From NCBI GenBank assembly GCA_017427465.1, contig JAFRST010000008.1, positions 23,451-87,450 on the forward strand: DNA of 64,000 bases. The letters run 5' to 3'. A model generated the notes under the pieces. That model was not told the origin of the DNA. It ran no database searches and saw only the letters and a list, made by a program, of their open reading frames with translations. This document shows, one piece after another, positions 23,998 to 33,096 of this stretch. Source of the DNA: Clostridiales bacterium. GTDB taxonomy: Bacteria; Bacillota; Clostridia; Saccharofermentanales; Saccharofermentanaceae. A program made the position numbers and the translations under genes. The first letter of the stretch is position 1; every line of letters begins with the position of its first letter.

Positions 23998-26451
23998 ATG
24001 GCAAAGACAGGTAGATATGACGCGTTTATCAGTTACAGGCATTGTGAGCCGGACAGCGATATAGCGGCCAAGTTGCAGAAGAAGCTGGAAGGTTTCCGCC
24101 TTCCGAAGGAAATAGCAAAGAAGTTAGGCAGGACAAAGCTTAACCGGGTCTTCAGGGATGAGACCGAGTTCGCCGTGTCAGATGATCTGACGCAGGCGAT
24201 CGATGAGGCACTCGCGAACTCAGATTACCTTATCGCCATTTGTTCGCCCGAATATCTTAAGTCTCCGTGGTGCAGGAAAGAGATCGAGTCGTTCTTAAGG
24301 CTTCATGACAGAAAGCACGTTTTGCTGGTGCTGGCTGATGGCGAGCCCATGGAGGCGTTCCCGCCGGAGATCCTCTACGATGACATTTATAAGATCGGAG
24401 CGGACGGCAGGCCGTACTGGGCCAAGGTCCCGAGAGAGCCGCTTGCTGCTGACTGCAGAGGCGAGAATGCGAAGGAAAGAAATCCCAAGATAGAGAAGAC
24501 AACGCTGCGTCTCATAGCGGCGATCCTGGGGATAAAGTTCGATGACCTGCAGCAGAGGCACAGGCATGAGCAGTATAAGCACACGAGGAACCGCGTGCTG
24601 ATAGTTTTCGGGGTTTTGGTAGCATTTTTGGCGCTCTGCGTGGGGTTCTTATTCAGGATCGCAGGGCAGAACGTGGAGATATTAAAGCAGAATGAAGAGA
24701 TAGCGCGGCAGAACGAGATCATAACTCTCAAGTATGCGGACACTCTGGCTGCGACATCGGACAATCTGTTAAGGGACAGCAAGCGTATGGATGCCGTGTA
24801 CGCCGCAAGGCTCGCGCTTCCCGATGAGAAGACGGATAACTACAGCGAGCTCGCGACAAAGGCGCTTGCGAACGCGCTCGGCATTTACGATCTGCCGAAT
24901 TCTTTCGAATCCGACAGCGACGTCCTGCTGCCGTGCTCGGCGCTCGATGAGCTGATCGTATCTTCGGACGGCGGATACGCTTCGGTCAGGGATCTTGACC
25001 AGGTCAGATATGTTGTCGACCTGAAAACCGGCGCGACGGTCCTGAGTTTTGAAGAGAATTTGGACAAGAGTTTTGTTTTCGATGGCGAGAAGGGATTCGT
25101 ATTCAAAAGGCAGAACAATAATTATGCGTATTATGATTTTGCGACCGGGATCGAGACGGATCTCGGAATAAGCACGGCGTTTTTATATTCCAATGCCGAA
25201 GGTGATGGCTATGCCGTCAGGTCCGGTGATACTCTTACGCTGATGAATGGCAGCGATATCTTATGGTATATCAACTTTCTTGCCGAGGGATTCTCGGAAG
25301 CGGCAAGGCTTGATGTCGTGGTGAATTATATAAACGGTACCAACGAATGCTGGATCTTGATCGTGGATTATGACACCCATACGACCACTGCATTTATAGT
25401 CGACTTGACAAGCGGCAGTTCGCGCAGAATGCACATTGCCGATTCGACGTGCTTCGACGTCACGACTGACGGGAAGAGCATTGTCTGGAAGCAGTATGTT
25501 AACGAAGGATATTATATCTACATCATGGATGCTGCGACCGGAACGACGGAAAGCAGAGCCGTCGGCGACGCTTACAGACTGGCAGTCCTGGGTGATGATG
25601 TGGTCGTCGTATCCGAGTCGGAAGTGACGATACTTGACAGGAATCTGAATGAGATAGAACGGTTCAGCGCCGGTGATTACTGCCTGACCTTTATTTCCGG
25701 TGATGCGATCTATTTGCTCGATACCTCAGGCAGTTTATTTAAGATAAAGGACGGCGGTTATACCCGCTACAGCACAGGTTTTGCGGACGACTTATATTCC
25801 TGGATGAAGGTGTTCAAAAACGGGAAGCTCTATGCCTCCATAGTAGGTGACAACCACATCTATACATACACGTTCAGACAGTCCGATTACATGACTGTTA
25901 CTGAGGGTGAGTATGAGGAGATGACATACAATGGCGTTTCCCTCCAGTTTATCTATGATGACCCTGCCGCTTCTTCTTTTGTCGATCTTGCTATGCAGAA
26001 TGAGACCGAGTTCCAGCAAAACAGGATCAAACGTGTCGTTATGTGTCAGAACGCCGATGTGGGACTGATCCAGCTCTACGACGGCGCCGTACACATTTAC
26101 GATTCCAAGACCGGCGAAAAGTATAAGACAGTCTATTCCACCGAAGGCGAAGTTATGGTGTTCTACTACGACAGCCGCTGCGGGTATTACTATATCAGTG
26201 CCTGGAACGTGGATGTATATGATGAGAATTTCAAGAACATCTACAGCATCAATAACTGCCTGCTCTCGGGCATTGAGAAACAGACCGGCAATCTCGTGGT
26301 ATACGACCTGACCAACAGCAATACCGACAATCTCTCAGGCCACTATACGGTCACTCCGGTAACGTACGAGCAGCTGATCGCCATGGCCGATGAATTCCTG
26401 TCCGGTTACGAGCCCGATGAGAGAGTCAAGGAGAAGTACAGTTTAGGGTGA
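23998..26451 (+). CDS. TIR-domain membrane protein with a propeller-like C-terminus
   Basis: This is an 817-aa protein with TGAGGG before the ATG. The TIR domain covers residues ~5-140: YDAFISYRH at the start, VFRDETEFAVSDDL, and SPEYLKSPWCRKEIESFL, whose WCxxE Glu is the catalytic position of NAD+-cleaving TIRs. A single membrane helix (about 199-220, VLIVFGVLVAFLALCVGFLF) is followed by a short coiled coil (ILKQNEEIARQNEII). A ~560-aa repetitive beta region without canonical WD motifs follows, probably an extracytoplasmic or cytoplasmic propeller. The architecture is known from Clostridia. NADase and immune functions are inferred from the TIR family. Confidence 0.8.
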   Translation: MAKTGRYDAFISYRHCEPDSDIAAKLQKKLEGFRLPKEIAKKLGRTKLNRVFRDETEFAVSDDLTQAIDEALANSDYLIAICSPEYLKSPWCRKEIESFLRLHDRKHVLLVLADGEPMEAFPPEILYDDIYKIGADGRPYWAKVPREPLAADCRGENAKERNPKIEKTTLRLIAAILGIKFDDLQQRHRHEQYKHTRNRVLIVFGVLVAFLALCVGFLFRIAGQNVEILKQNEEIARQNEIITLKYADTLAATSDNLLRDSKRMDAVYAARLALPDEKTDNYSELATKALANALGIYDLPNSFESDSDVLLPCSALDELIVSSDGGYASVRDLDQVRYVVDLKTGATVLSFEENLDKSFVFDGEKGFVFKRQNNNYAYYDFATGIETDLGISTAFLYSNAEGDGYAVRSGDTLTLMNGSDILWYINFLAEGFSEAARLDVVVNYINGTNECWILIVDYDTHTTTAFIVDLTSGSSRRMHIADSTCFDVTTDGKSIVWKQYVNEGYYIYIMDAATGTTESRAVGDAYRLAVLGDDVVVVSESEVTILDRNLNEIERFSAGDYCLTFISGDAIYLLDTSGSLFKIKDGGYTRYSTGFADDLYSWMKVFKNGKLYASIVGDNHIYTYTFRQSDYMTVTEGEYEEMTYNGVSLQFIYDDPAASSFVDLAMQNETEFQQNRIKRVVMCQNADVGLIQLYDGAVHIYDSKTGEKYKTVYSTEGEVMVFYYDSRCGYYYISAWNVDVYDENFKNIYSINNCLLSGIEKQTGNLVVYDLTNSNTDNLSGHYTVTPVTYEQLIAMADEFLSGYEPDERVKEKYSLG

Positions 26452-26527
26452 TTGTTGCGGAAAGCTTACGAAAGGTGCTGTGAGAGACGCTTTGAAAGAC
26501 GCTTTGAAAGGCGAGGTGCGGGAACTG

Positions 26528-27478
26528 ATGATACTGACTAATGACGAACTGAAAAAGATATATTTCGGCGCATATGAATTCGAGGAGACTTCTGACGGAT
26601 ACCTTAAGGCAAACCAGTATTCAAGACCTCAGATGGAATATTTTCGCGATGCTCTGGATATATGGTATGAGAGATGCGATGCGTCGACGGCAAAGACGAT
26701 CGAATTGACGACCGCCGCCTCAAAGATCTCTTTTGATTACAAGATCATCTGGAAAAGCTCTGAGGATTCGATCGAATTATATGTTGACGGCCTGGCCCAC
26801 AAGATCTTCTATATCAAGGATCTGAAGGAGGAAGGACGCCTCGAATTCGATCTGCCGGAAGGCACTCATGACGTGGTGATCTATCTGGCGGCAGACGCCA
26901 CAGTGGTAATAAAGGATTTTGCGATTGACGCATCTTTTGGCGTCCCCGTGAAGAGTACCAAAGTCCTTTGGCTCGGCGACTCGATAACGCAGGGCTACGG
27001 CCCCCTCCGCTCATCCGAGACTTACGTCAGCATTGCCAACAGGCAGCTCGGCTACGACATTCTTAACCAGGGCATCGGCGGCTACATCTACGATAAGAGA
27101 TCCCTCATGAAGATGCCCGGATACACGCCCGACAAGATCATCGTCGCGCTGGGCACGAACCAGTACGGCACCGAGACGATGAAGGACATCGAGGAATACT
27201 ACGAGACACTTATTGGGCTTTACGGCACCGTGGTTCCCGTGCTCTGCATCACACCCATATGGAGAGGCGATAACATTGATGCCCTTCCCGTGTTCTACAG
27301 ATTCTGCGCCAACGTGAAGAAGATTGCGGAAAGCTACCCCAACATCAAGGTGATCGACGGACTCGATCTCGTCCCGCACCTGGAAGAATACTATCTGGAT
27401 AATCTCCACCCCAATATTCTCGGAACGGAGACATACGCCAAGAATCTCTGTGAGGAGATCGGAAGGATCGGGTTCTGA
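26528..27478 (+). CDS. SGNH/GDSL hydrolase
   Basis: This is a 316-aa protein. I chose ATG 26528 over GTG 26480 because GAGGTG precedes it and the upstream 48 bases are a short duplication (GACGCTTTGAAA twice). Residues ~1-130 form a beta-sandwich domain (as in SGNH enzymes with an N-terminal jelly-roll). The catalytic domain has block I WLGDSITQG (near 145), block III ALGTNQY (near 205; Asn kept) and block V DNLHPN (near 292; Asp and His). It is probably a cytoplasmic or non-classically exported carbohydrate or acyl esterase, since no signal peptide is present. Confidence 0.8.
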   Translation: MILTNDELKKIYFGAYEFEETSDGYLKANQYSRPQMEYFRDALDIWYERCDASTAKTIELTTAASKISFDYKIIWKSSEDSIELYVDGLAHKIFYIKDLKEEGRLEFDLPEGTHDVVIYLAADATVVIKDFAIDASFGVPVKSTKVLWLGDSITQGYGPLRSSETYVSIANRQLGYDILNQGIGGYIYDKRSLMKMPGYTPDKIIVALGTNQYGTETMKDIEEYYETLIGLYGTVVPVLCITPIWRGDNIDALPVFYRFCANVKKIAESYPNIKVIDGLDLVPHLEEYYLDNLHPNILGTETYAKNLCEEIGRIGF

Positions 27479-27535
27479 GAGGGGAGCCGGCAAGCGCTCG
27501 TGCAAATCGTGCGTTTCTTTCTGAATCCATTTAGC

Positions 27536-27590
27536 TGTTGCGAAAAAAGTGTAGTTTTCAGGGGTGATTTACTACACTTTTTTAGCAACA
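27536..27590. terminator. Bidirectional terminator, long inverted repeat
   Basis: The 20-base arms at 27536-27555 (TGTTGCGAAAAAAGTGTAGT) and 27571-27590 are complementary with one mismatch. The A/T runs in the arms allow termination on either strand. It closes the SGNH transcript. Confidence 0.75.
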
Positions 27591-27680
27591 CAATAATTGA
27601 AGAGTCCCGCTTCCGTGAATGTTTTAGGAATTGTCAGTGCTTCAAAATGCGGGCGGAATTCATTCAGCGTGATCGATAAT

Positions 27681-27878
27681 GAGGCGGAATTAGCTTAGCC
27701 CCTAGCGAAAACGAGGCGGAATTTGAGGCTACACCCTCAAATTTACCCTCAAATCTGCTTAGCCGGATCGAAAATGAGGCGGAATTTGAGGCGGCCCCCT
27801 CAAGTTTAGCCTCAAATCTGCTTGGCTAGATTGAGAACGAGGCGGAATTTGCTTAGCCCCTAGCGAAAACGAGATGGA
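27681..27878. repeat. Modular 63/32-bp repeat array, family B, copy 1
   Basis: GAGGCGGAATT starts units at 27681, 27713, 27776 and 27839, with the variant boundary GAGATGGA at 27871. Spacings are 32, 63, 63 and 32 bases. Long units contain inverted repeats such as TTTGAGGC/GCCTCAAA; short units contain TTAGCCCCTAGCGAAAAC. The same modules form the array at 31492-31845. No gene is present in 27479-28082. Confidence 0.9.
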
Positions 27879-28082
27879 TAAATCCAACCGGCTATGGAGT
27901 TGTTTTCGAACAGAATTAAATAAAAATGCTTACAAATTTATGTTGCACCGCGGGGTATGCTCGTGCAACAGTGAAATAGAAATACTGAAGGCGCAAATCT
28001 CCTATAGCTGTTGCCTTTTCTCACAAACGCGACTATAATTTGGGAGAAAAGAAATAGATTTGGGAGAAAGGACTATTATCAG

Positions 28083-29153
28083 ATGAGACAGTTTGATTAT
28101 TCAAAATTGGCTGACAGAACTTGGGATAACGAGATAATTTCCTATATCTCGAAGATCCATGAATACAAGGGAAAACAGGAACTTTTCCTTCGCCGGAAGC
28201 CGGTTGAACTTGACCGCCTTATAGAGCTTGCCAAAGTGCAGAGTACTGAGGCATCAAACCGTATTGAAGGCATAATTACCACTAATGCAAGACTGAAACA
28301 GTTAGTGGCCGATAAAACAACGCCTAAAAACCGTGACGAGGAAGAGATACTCGGCTATCGCAATGTGCTTAATCTGATTCACGAGAGTTATGATTCGATT
28401 CCGGTAAGACGGAATTATATTCTTCAGCTTCACAAAGAACTGCTCGATTATACGAATTTATCTTATGCCGGTCAGTTTAAGACTACGCCAAATGAGATTG
28501 AAATGATAACTGCAGATGGAGAGAAGATAGTCTTATTCAGACCGTTACAACCATACGAGACACCGGGTGCGATCGATCAGATATGTGAGAGCTTCCAGAG
28601 AGAGCTGGATCTGGAATCAGTAGATCCGCTGATCCTGATATCATGCTTTCTTCTCGACTTCCTGTGTATCCATCCGTTTAACGACGGAAATGGAAGAATG
28701 AGCCGTTTGCTGACACTCCTTCTTCTTAACCGATGCGGATTTCTTGTTGGTCAATACATAAGTATCGAGAAGGCAATTGCTGACACTAAGGAAGCATACT
28801 ACGATGCTTTACAGAGAGCAGATAAGGACTGGCACACGGGGAAAAATGATCCCAAACCTTTCATAAAATATATGTTGGGGATAATCCTTGCGTGTTATCG
28901 TGATTTTGAGAACAGAGTCTTTATTGTTCATAATGCCGGTGCAAAAAGCACTTCTTACGACATTGTTAAAGCGTGTGCAGCAGAAAGGATAGGGAAATTC
29001 TCCAAGCAGGAGATCCTGGCATTATGTCCGAGCTTAGGCAGTTCTTCAGTAGAATCTGCATTGAAAAAACTTGTTGATGAAGGATATCTTGTCCGTATCG
29101 GATCAGGACGCAAGACGTTGTATGTAAGGGCTGACGCATTCCTTACGACATGA
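28083..29153 (+). CDS. Fic family protein
   Basis: This is a 356-aa protein. ATG 28083 starts the conserved N-terminus (MRQFDYSKLADRTW), with AAAGGA upstream. The inhibitory helix motif S/TxxxE(G/N) is visible as SNRIEG near residue 62, placing it among Fic proteins with an internal N-terminal inhibitor. The catalytic Fic motif HPFNDGNGRMSR is intact near 200. A winged helix forms the C-terminus (~290-350, KFSKQEILALCPSLG). Fic enzymes usually AMPylate proteins; this layout (Fic plus wHTH) is common in free-living bacteria and may be autoregulatory. Confidence 0.9.
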   Translation: MRQFDYSKLADRTWDNEIISYISKIHEYKGKQELFLRRKPVELDRLIELAKVQSTEASNRIEGIITTNARLKQLVADKTTPKNRDEEEILGYRNVLNLIHESYDSIPVRRNYILQLHKELLDYTNLSYAGQFKTTPNEIEMITADGEKIVLFRPLQPYETPGAIDQICESFQRELDLESVDPLILISCFLLDFLCIHPFNDGNGRMSRLLTLLLLNRCGFLVGQYISIEKAIADTKEAYYDALQRADKDWHTGKNDPKPFIKYMLGIILACYRDFENRVFIVHNAGAKSTSYDIVKACAAERIGKFSKQEILALCPSLGSSSVESALKKLVDEGYLVRIGSGRKTLYVRADAFLTT

Positions 29154-29244
29154 TGGAATTTACGCTCCTTAACCACCACATGCAACATTAAATCCCATAC
29201 ATCTGTATGAATAGTAAATACTCATACAGAAGGGCAGATGTCAT

Positions 29245-29796
29245 ATGATCACGGATAAGATTAAAAGAATTGTTGTTGCCGGGATAATATTGTTGATCGG
29301 TTTGTTTTCGATGACCGCGTGCGGCAAAACAAAACCGCAGCAGCGCCAAAGTAAGAAGCAGAGAGAACCGCTGGATGTAAAGCAGGTCACTTATCTGATC
29401 TATTGCGGCGGCTTGCCGGATGTCGAAATGTATGTCATCACATCTGATCTCAAGGTGACCTATTACAGCATCAGACCTGAAGTCGATAAGCACTACGATT
29501 ATCTTGCGGGAGAATTGCCGTCTGAGGACTTATATGAGATCAAAGAATACGAGATATCTGACAAGGATTGGTCAAACATTGTAAACGTGCTGACCGGAGT
29601 GGAGTTCATGGAACTGGAAGAAGACCTGGCAACCAAGGATCTAGTTGACGACGGATCAAGCTACTACATTAAGGTCGAGACAAGTGATTCCGAGCATGTC
29701 TCAGGCGGATATTGCGCAGGTTATGATGACAATGCCCCAAGCAGAAGATTTGAGCAATCCAGGGAAATGATAGATAATGCTATAAGGAACAGGTGA
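29245..29796 (+). CDS. Lipoprotein of unknown function
   Basis: This is a 183-aa protein with AAGGG upstream. Signal peptide IVVAGIILLIGLF, lipobox MTAC near residue 26, a short Gln/Lys-rich linker (KPQQRQSKKQRE), then a ~135-aa alpha/beta domain (YLIYCGGLPDVEMYV). It begins an apparent run of four genes (29245, 29823, 30378, 30707) with overlaps or short gaps. Family not recognised. Confidence 0.75.
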   Translation: MITDKIKRIVVAGIILLIGLFSMTACGKTKPQQRQSKKQREPLDVKQVTYLIYCGGLPDVEMYVITSDLKVTYYSIRPEVDKHYDYLAGELPSEDLYEIKEYEISDKDWSNIVNVLTGVEFMELEEDLATKDLVDDGSSYYIKVETSDSEHVSGGYCAGYDDNAPSRRFEQSREMIDNAIRNR

Positions 29797-29822
29797 TATC
29801 TGATCAAGTCAAAACGGGATGT

Positions 29823-30362
29823 ATGAGTTCTAAACAGATCAACATAAAAACAGTGATCGCTGTCATATTTCTGATAGTTGATGTTCTCGCTATATGCGGG
29901 TTTGTATATACCCGCACAGAAAATGAGCTGCATCATTACGGGTTATATATCGATCGCCCCGATAAGCTGACCTTGAATAAGGACATAACCGAGACGTTCC
30001 GCGATGAGACAGTCACGGTACCGGCGGGGACGGTTATTGAGGGTGGACACATTGTGTTAGATACAGTTTATTTCCGGTATTTGGATGAATGGTCATTCAG
30101 CGCTTCATACGAAGATTTTGAAGAACAGGATCAGCTCGAGAAACTGCGGCAGGAGGCTGAGCAGCGATATCACGCTGACCGCGAAAAGGTCATTAAAAAG
30201 AATATAGGTCCTGGAATTGCCGCGGTACTTTGCGTCCTGTTAATAGGCTCGCTTATTACGTTTTTCCTGATAAAGATAGAATGGTATGTGTTGTTGTATG
30301 TCCTTGATATAGTGTTTTTATTCGTGTTGTTTTGTGCGCTGAGTCTCGTGTTGTGTCACTAA
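29823..30362 (+). CDS. Membrane protein of unknown function
   Basis: This is a 179-aa protein from ATG 29823. A GTG at 29793 in the same frame overlaps the previous stop (GTGA) and has AAGGA upstream, so a coupled start with ten extra residues is equally possible. One N-terminal helix (about 8-30), a ~100-aa loop with an acidic coiled-coil-like segment (QDQLEKLRQEAEQRYHADRE), then two C-terminal helices (about 125-147 and 150-177). Family unknown. Confidence 0.7.
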   Translation: MSSKQINIKTVIAVIFLIVDVLAICGFVYTRTENELHHYGLYIDRPDKLTLNKDITETFRDETVTVPAGTVIEGGHIVLDTVYFRYLDEWSFSASYEDFEEQDQLEKLRQEAEQRYHADREKVIKKNIGPGIAAVLCVLLIGSLITFFLIKIEWYVLLYVLDIVFLFVLFCALSLVLCH

Positions 30363-30377
30363 GCACAGAGGAGGACG

Positions 30378-30692
30378 ATGATAAGAGAGTTAAGCAAAGA
30401 AGAATTCCTGCAAACCATGGAATCCGGCATGAAAGATATAACACAGGATGCCGAAGCTGTTGTTGACATATGGGAGTATGCCGGGAGCCTTCTTGCCGAA
30501 AACCTGATTTCTCAATATGGATTTGATAACAGGCTGATTGAGGCAGTTTATAGTGGAGAAAATGGGCATTATCAGCATGTCTTGTTGTTCACGGCACAGA
30601 ATAATTGTTATATCGTTATTGTTATCGATACTGAGAAGAGAGTCATTTTAGGGCATCGTCTTCTTGATCTGAATGAAGAGTATGGTATTTGA
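30378..30692 (+). CDS. Hypothetical cytoplasmic protein
   Basis: This is a 104-aa protein with GAGGAGGA before the ATG. No signal or membrane segment. Alpha/beta pattern, with a hydrophobic hairpin (CYIVIVIDTEKRVILGHRLL) at the C-terminus. Sixteen bases after the membrane protein and 14 before the next lipoprotein, so part of the same operon. Family not recognised. Confidence 0.6.
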   Translation: MIRELSKEEFLQTMESGMKDITQDAEAVVDIWEYAGSLLAENLISQYGFDNRLIEAVYSGENGHYQHVLLFTAQNNCYIVIVIDTEKRVILGHRLLDLNEEYGI

Positions 30693-30706
30693 GTGGAGGA
30701 CATAAA

Positions 30707-31303
30707 ATGAAGAAGTTTTTCGCAACATTTATGGCAGGTGCAATGGTGCTCGGTATGACAGCATGTGGCGCAAAGCCCGCTGAAACGACTGCAGAGCCTG
30801 CAAAAGTTGAAGAAACAACGACCGGAACAACACCCGCAGAGACAACTACTGTTGAAACGACGGAAGAAACAACCGCTGAGCCTGAATTTACATATGGCTT
30901 TTCAGGGCATAACTGGGAAAACTTCATTACTGATATTCAAGTCACAAATATTAACTGCAGGATAGTTGATGGAAGTGAGTATGACGAAAGTTTAGCGGGA
31001 GTGCCTTGTCCTGTTTGGGAAGCACAGGCAGATCAGGAAATAGTAATTACTTTTAAGAGCAGCAAACCGTTAAACCTTCACTTGCTTGATAATACCTCGG
31101 GTTATGCAGTAAAGGACGGCCCCACGGTACGTGAAAGCACTTTTGTAAACGAAGGAGACACTTACACGCTTACTATTCCTGCCAACACATTTGTCGCCGG
31201 TGATGCTTGCTTCATTGAATTCCACACTGATGATTATGCTTTAGATGAAGACTTCAATACCATAAGCGGACAAGCGGTAACGACGAACTTTCTGGTGGTA
31301 TAA
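30707..31303 (+). CDS. Lipoprotein with Glu/Thr/Ala linker
   Basis: This is a 198-aa protein. ATG 30707 follows GGAGGACATAAA. Signal peptide FFATFMAGAMVLG, lipobox MTAC near residue 20, then a long TTGTTPAETTTVETTEETTA-type linker to ~60. The mature domain (~135 aa) begins YGFSGHNWENFITDIQV and has a clear beta-sandwich pattern. It is the last gene of the run, followed by a terminator. It is more AT-rich than its neighbours. Confidence 0.8.
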   Translation: MKKFFATFMAGAMVLGMTACGAKPAETTAEPAKVEETTTGTTPAETTTVETTEETTAEPEFTYGFSGHNWENFITDIQVTNINCRIVDGSEYDESLAGVPCPVWEAQADQEIVITFKSSKPLNLHLLDNTSGYAVKDGPTVRESTFVNEGDTYTLTIPANTFVAGDACFIEFHTDDYALDEDFNTISGQAVTTNFLVV

Positions 31304-31330
31304 GCTTCGTACTTTTTTCGTGGCCATAAA

Positions 31331-31367
31331 AGCGCCCTGTGAACTGCTCACAAGGCGCTATTTTATT
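31331..31367 (+). terminator. Rho-independent terminator
   Basis: AGCGCC (31331-31336) pairs with GGCGCT (31354-31359), with an inner TGTGA/TCACA stem; ATTTTATT follows. It lies 28 bases after the lipoprotein stop. Confidence 0.8.
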
Positions 31368-31403
31368 GCGTTCCGGGTGTACTATAGCACCGGACTAATA
31401 TCG

Positions 31404-31490
31404 AGTACGTAAATCGTACAATATTTTCGAGCATTTACTGTATGAATTACGTATTTTTCGCTTAAAATACGTAAACCGTACAGTATTCGC
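31404..31490. repeat. Short direct repeat, family F (62-bp period)
   Basis: TACGTAAATCGTACAATATT at 31406 and TACGTAAACCGTACAGTATT at 31468 are near-identical copies 62 bases apart, each containing an imperfect palindrome. Directly followed by array B. Confidence 0.75.
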
Positions 31491-31491
31491 C

Positions 31492-31845
31492 CCCTCAAAT
31501 CTGCTTAGCTAGATTGAGAACGAGGCGGAATTTGAGGCGGCCCCCTCAAGTTTAGCCTCAAATCTGCTTGGCCGGATCGAAAATGAGGCGGAATTTGAGG
31601 CTACACCCTCAAATTTACCCTCAAATCTGCTTAGCCGGATCGAAAATGAGGCGGAATTTGAGGCGGCCCCCTCAAGTTTAGCCTCAAATCTGCTTAGCTA
31701 GATTGAGAATGAGGCGGAATTAGCTTAGCCCCTAGCGAAAACGAGGCGGAATTTGAGGCTACACCCTCAAGTTTAGCCTCAAATCTGCTTGGCCAGATTG
31801 ATAATGAGGCGGAATTAGCTTAGCCCCTAGCGAAAAAGAGATGGA
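31492..31845. repeat. Modular 63/32-bp repeat array, family B, copy 2
   Basis: A partial unit is followed by unit starts (GAGGCGG) at 31522, 31585, 31648, 31711, 31743 and 31806, ending with GAGATGGA at 31838. Spacings are exactly 63, 63, 63, 32, 63 and 32. Units alternate two subtypes of long module (GGCGGCCCCCTCAAG and GGCTACACCCTCAA). The end boundary is the same as in copy 1 at 27871. Bases 31846-31961 hold nothing recognisable beyond the leader of the next gene. Confidence 0.92.
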
Positions 31846-31961
31846 ATTTATGCGGTAATACTGTCAGAGTTTGTCCGCTGTCCGCGGCGTTGCGCCCGTG
31901 CTAACCTATAGTTGTTCGATATGGGTCTCTGTAGGTTTAAGCGCGGCCGGAGGTTGATACC

Positions 31962-32316
31962 ATGGCAAGTGTTGAAACGGTTTCCTTTAAGAAGATCAAG
32001 CGAAAGAGAAGGACGTCCAAAGCTGACATCGCCTTTAATATCTTCCTCGGTGTGTTTTTCGCGCTGTTTATGATCGTGACGCTCTATCCCATCATCAACA
32101 CGCTGGCGTATTCGTTCAACGACCGTTTCGACGTCATTGAGAACGGGCCGGTCCACATTTTCCCGCGCGCCCGGACGCTCGAGAACTATAACTATGCGCT
32201 CTCGAACTTCCATTTCAAAGATGGCATCACTATCACTGCTGCCCGTCCTGATCGTCTACCCGTTCTTCCAGAAATACTTCATCACGGGCATTCACGTGGG
32301 GAAAGTGAAGGCGTGA
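31962..32316 (+). pseudogene. Carbohydrate ABC transporter permease with internal deletion
   Basis: The first ~87 residues match the N-terminus of YtcP/LplC-type sugar ABC permeases: a basic tail, a membrane helix FNIFLGVFFALFMIVTLYPI, and LENYNYALSN. At about 32222 the frame changes, and the other frame encodes LLPVLIVYPFFQKYFITGIH, then VGKVKA and a stop at 32314, the typical C-terminus of the same family. The central ~170 residues, with the EAA loop and four helices, are gone. A single internal deletion out of frame explains this. No partner permease or binding protein is nearby. Confidence 0.8.
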
Positions 32317-32459
32317 TATTGCGCAGCACCTGATAACGCTTGTAGTTTGAGATATAAAATGCACGTCCGGAGTTAAGTTTTTAAAGCTTTTCGATACACA
32401 AACCAGGGCGAAGAGCTATAATTAGTGGCGTAATTTAGCTAAACGGACGGAGACTTGTT

Positions 32460-33092
32460 ATGAGCTATAAAAACCAAAAATCCAAAAGCAAACTGCCTAT
32501 GATCATCACTTTGAGTGTTATAGGTATTGCATTAGTGGGAACGGCGGTATTTGCGATCCTAAGACTTTTAAATATATGGAACGATAGGGGTAATACTGCC
32601 AATATCATTGAGTATCCTGATGTTAGAGCATACTTTGAGGAGCGTGCCGAGATCATCTCGGTCACGCCTGTTAAAGACTCGAAAAACACCTTATCTGAAC
32701 AGGACGCAGTTGAGGAGCTGAGATCGAGAGGCTTTACCCAATATCCGATAACGTCAGATTATACAATTGACGGTGAATCAGAAGATGACACTGTTGTTTC
32801 CGATGATTCATCCCTGATGCATCCGATATATAGAACCTATTTTATGTCTTTTGACAATGTATTGTGGTCGATTGCCTTAGTTGACGGAAAGGTGATAGCA
32901 ACACCGTCATCTTATAATCTGGAGCACACAGGCGGAGTTCCGATCGAAGTGTCTGAGACAGAAGAAATTGCGAGCTATGACCTTTCTACGAACAGCATCT
33001 ATTTAACTATACCGTTTGACACCACAATGGATGTCAGGATCGTGGACAGAATAGACGCGGAAACGCTTGAATCGTTTGATCTGGAGGGATAA
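32460..33092 (+). CDS. Single-pass membrane protein of unknown function
   Basis: This is a 210-aa protein. N-terminal basic residues then one helix (LPMIITLSVIGIALVGTAVF, residues 13-32), and an extracytoplasmic ~170-aa acidic domain. ACTTGTTATG gives only a weak ribosome binding site; TATAAT-like CTATAATTAG lies ~45 bases upstream. It ends four bases before the start of the 1141-aa SGNH protein, whose GGAGG lies inside this gene's last codons, so the two are coupled. Family not recognised. Confidence 0.75.
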   Translation: MSYKNQKSKSKLPMIITLSVIGIALVGTAVFAILRLLNIWNDRGNTANIIEYPDVRAYFEERAEIISVTPVKDSKNTLSEQDAVEELRSRGFTQYPITSDYTIDGESEDDTVVSDDSSLMHPIYRTYFMSFDNVLWSIALVDGKVIATPSSYNLEHTGGVPIEVSETEEIASYDLSTNSIYLTIPFDTTMDVRIVDRIDAETLESFDLEG

Positions 33093-33096
33093 GTAT

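Noticed and set aside
28011..28082. Upstream extension of the Fic gene
   Set aside because: The extra 24 codons lack a ribosome site and do not match the conserved Fic N-terminus, which begins at 28083.
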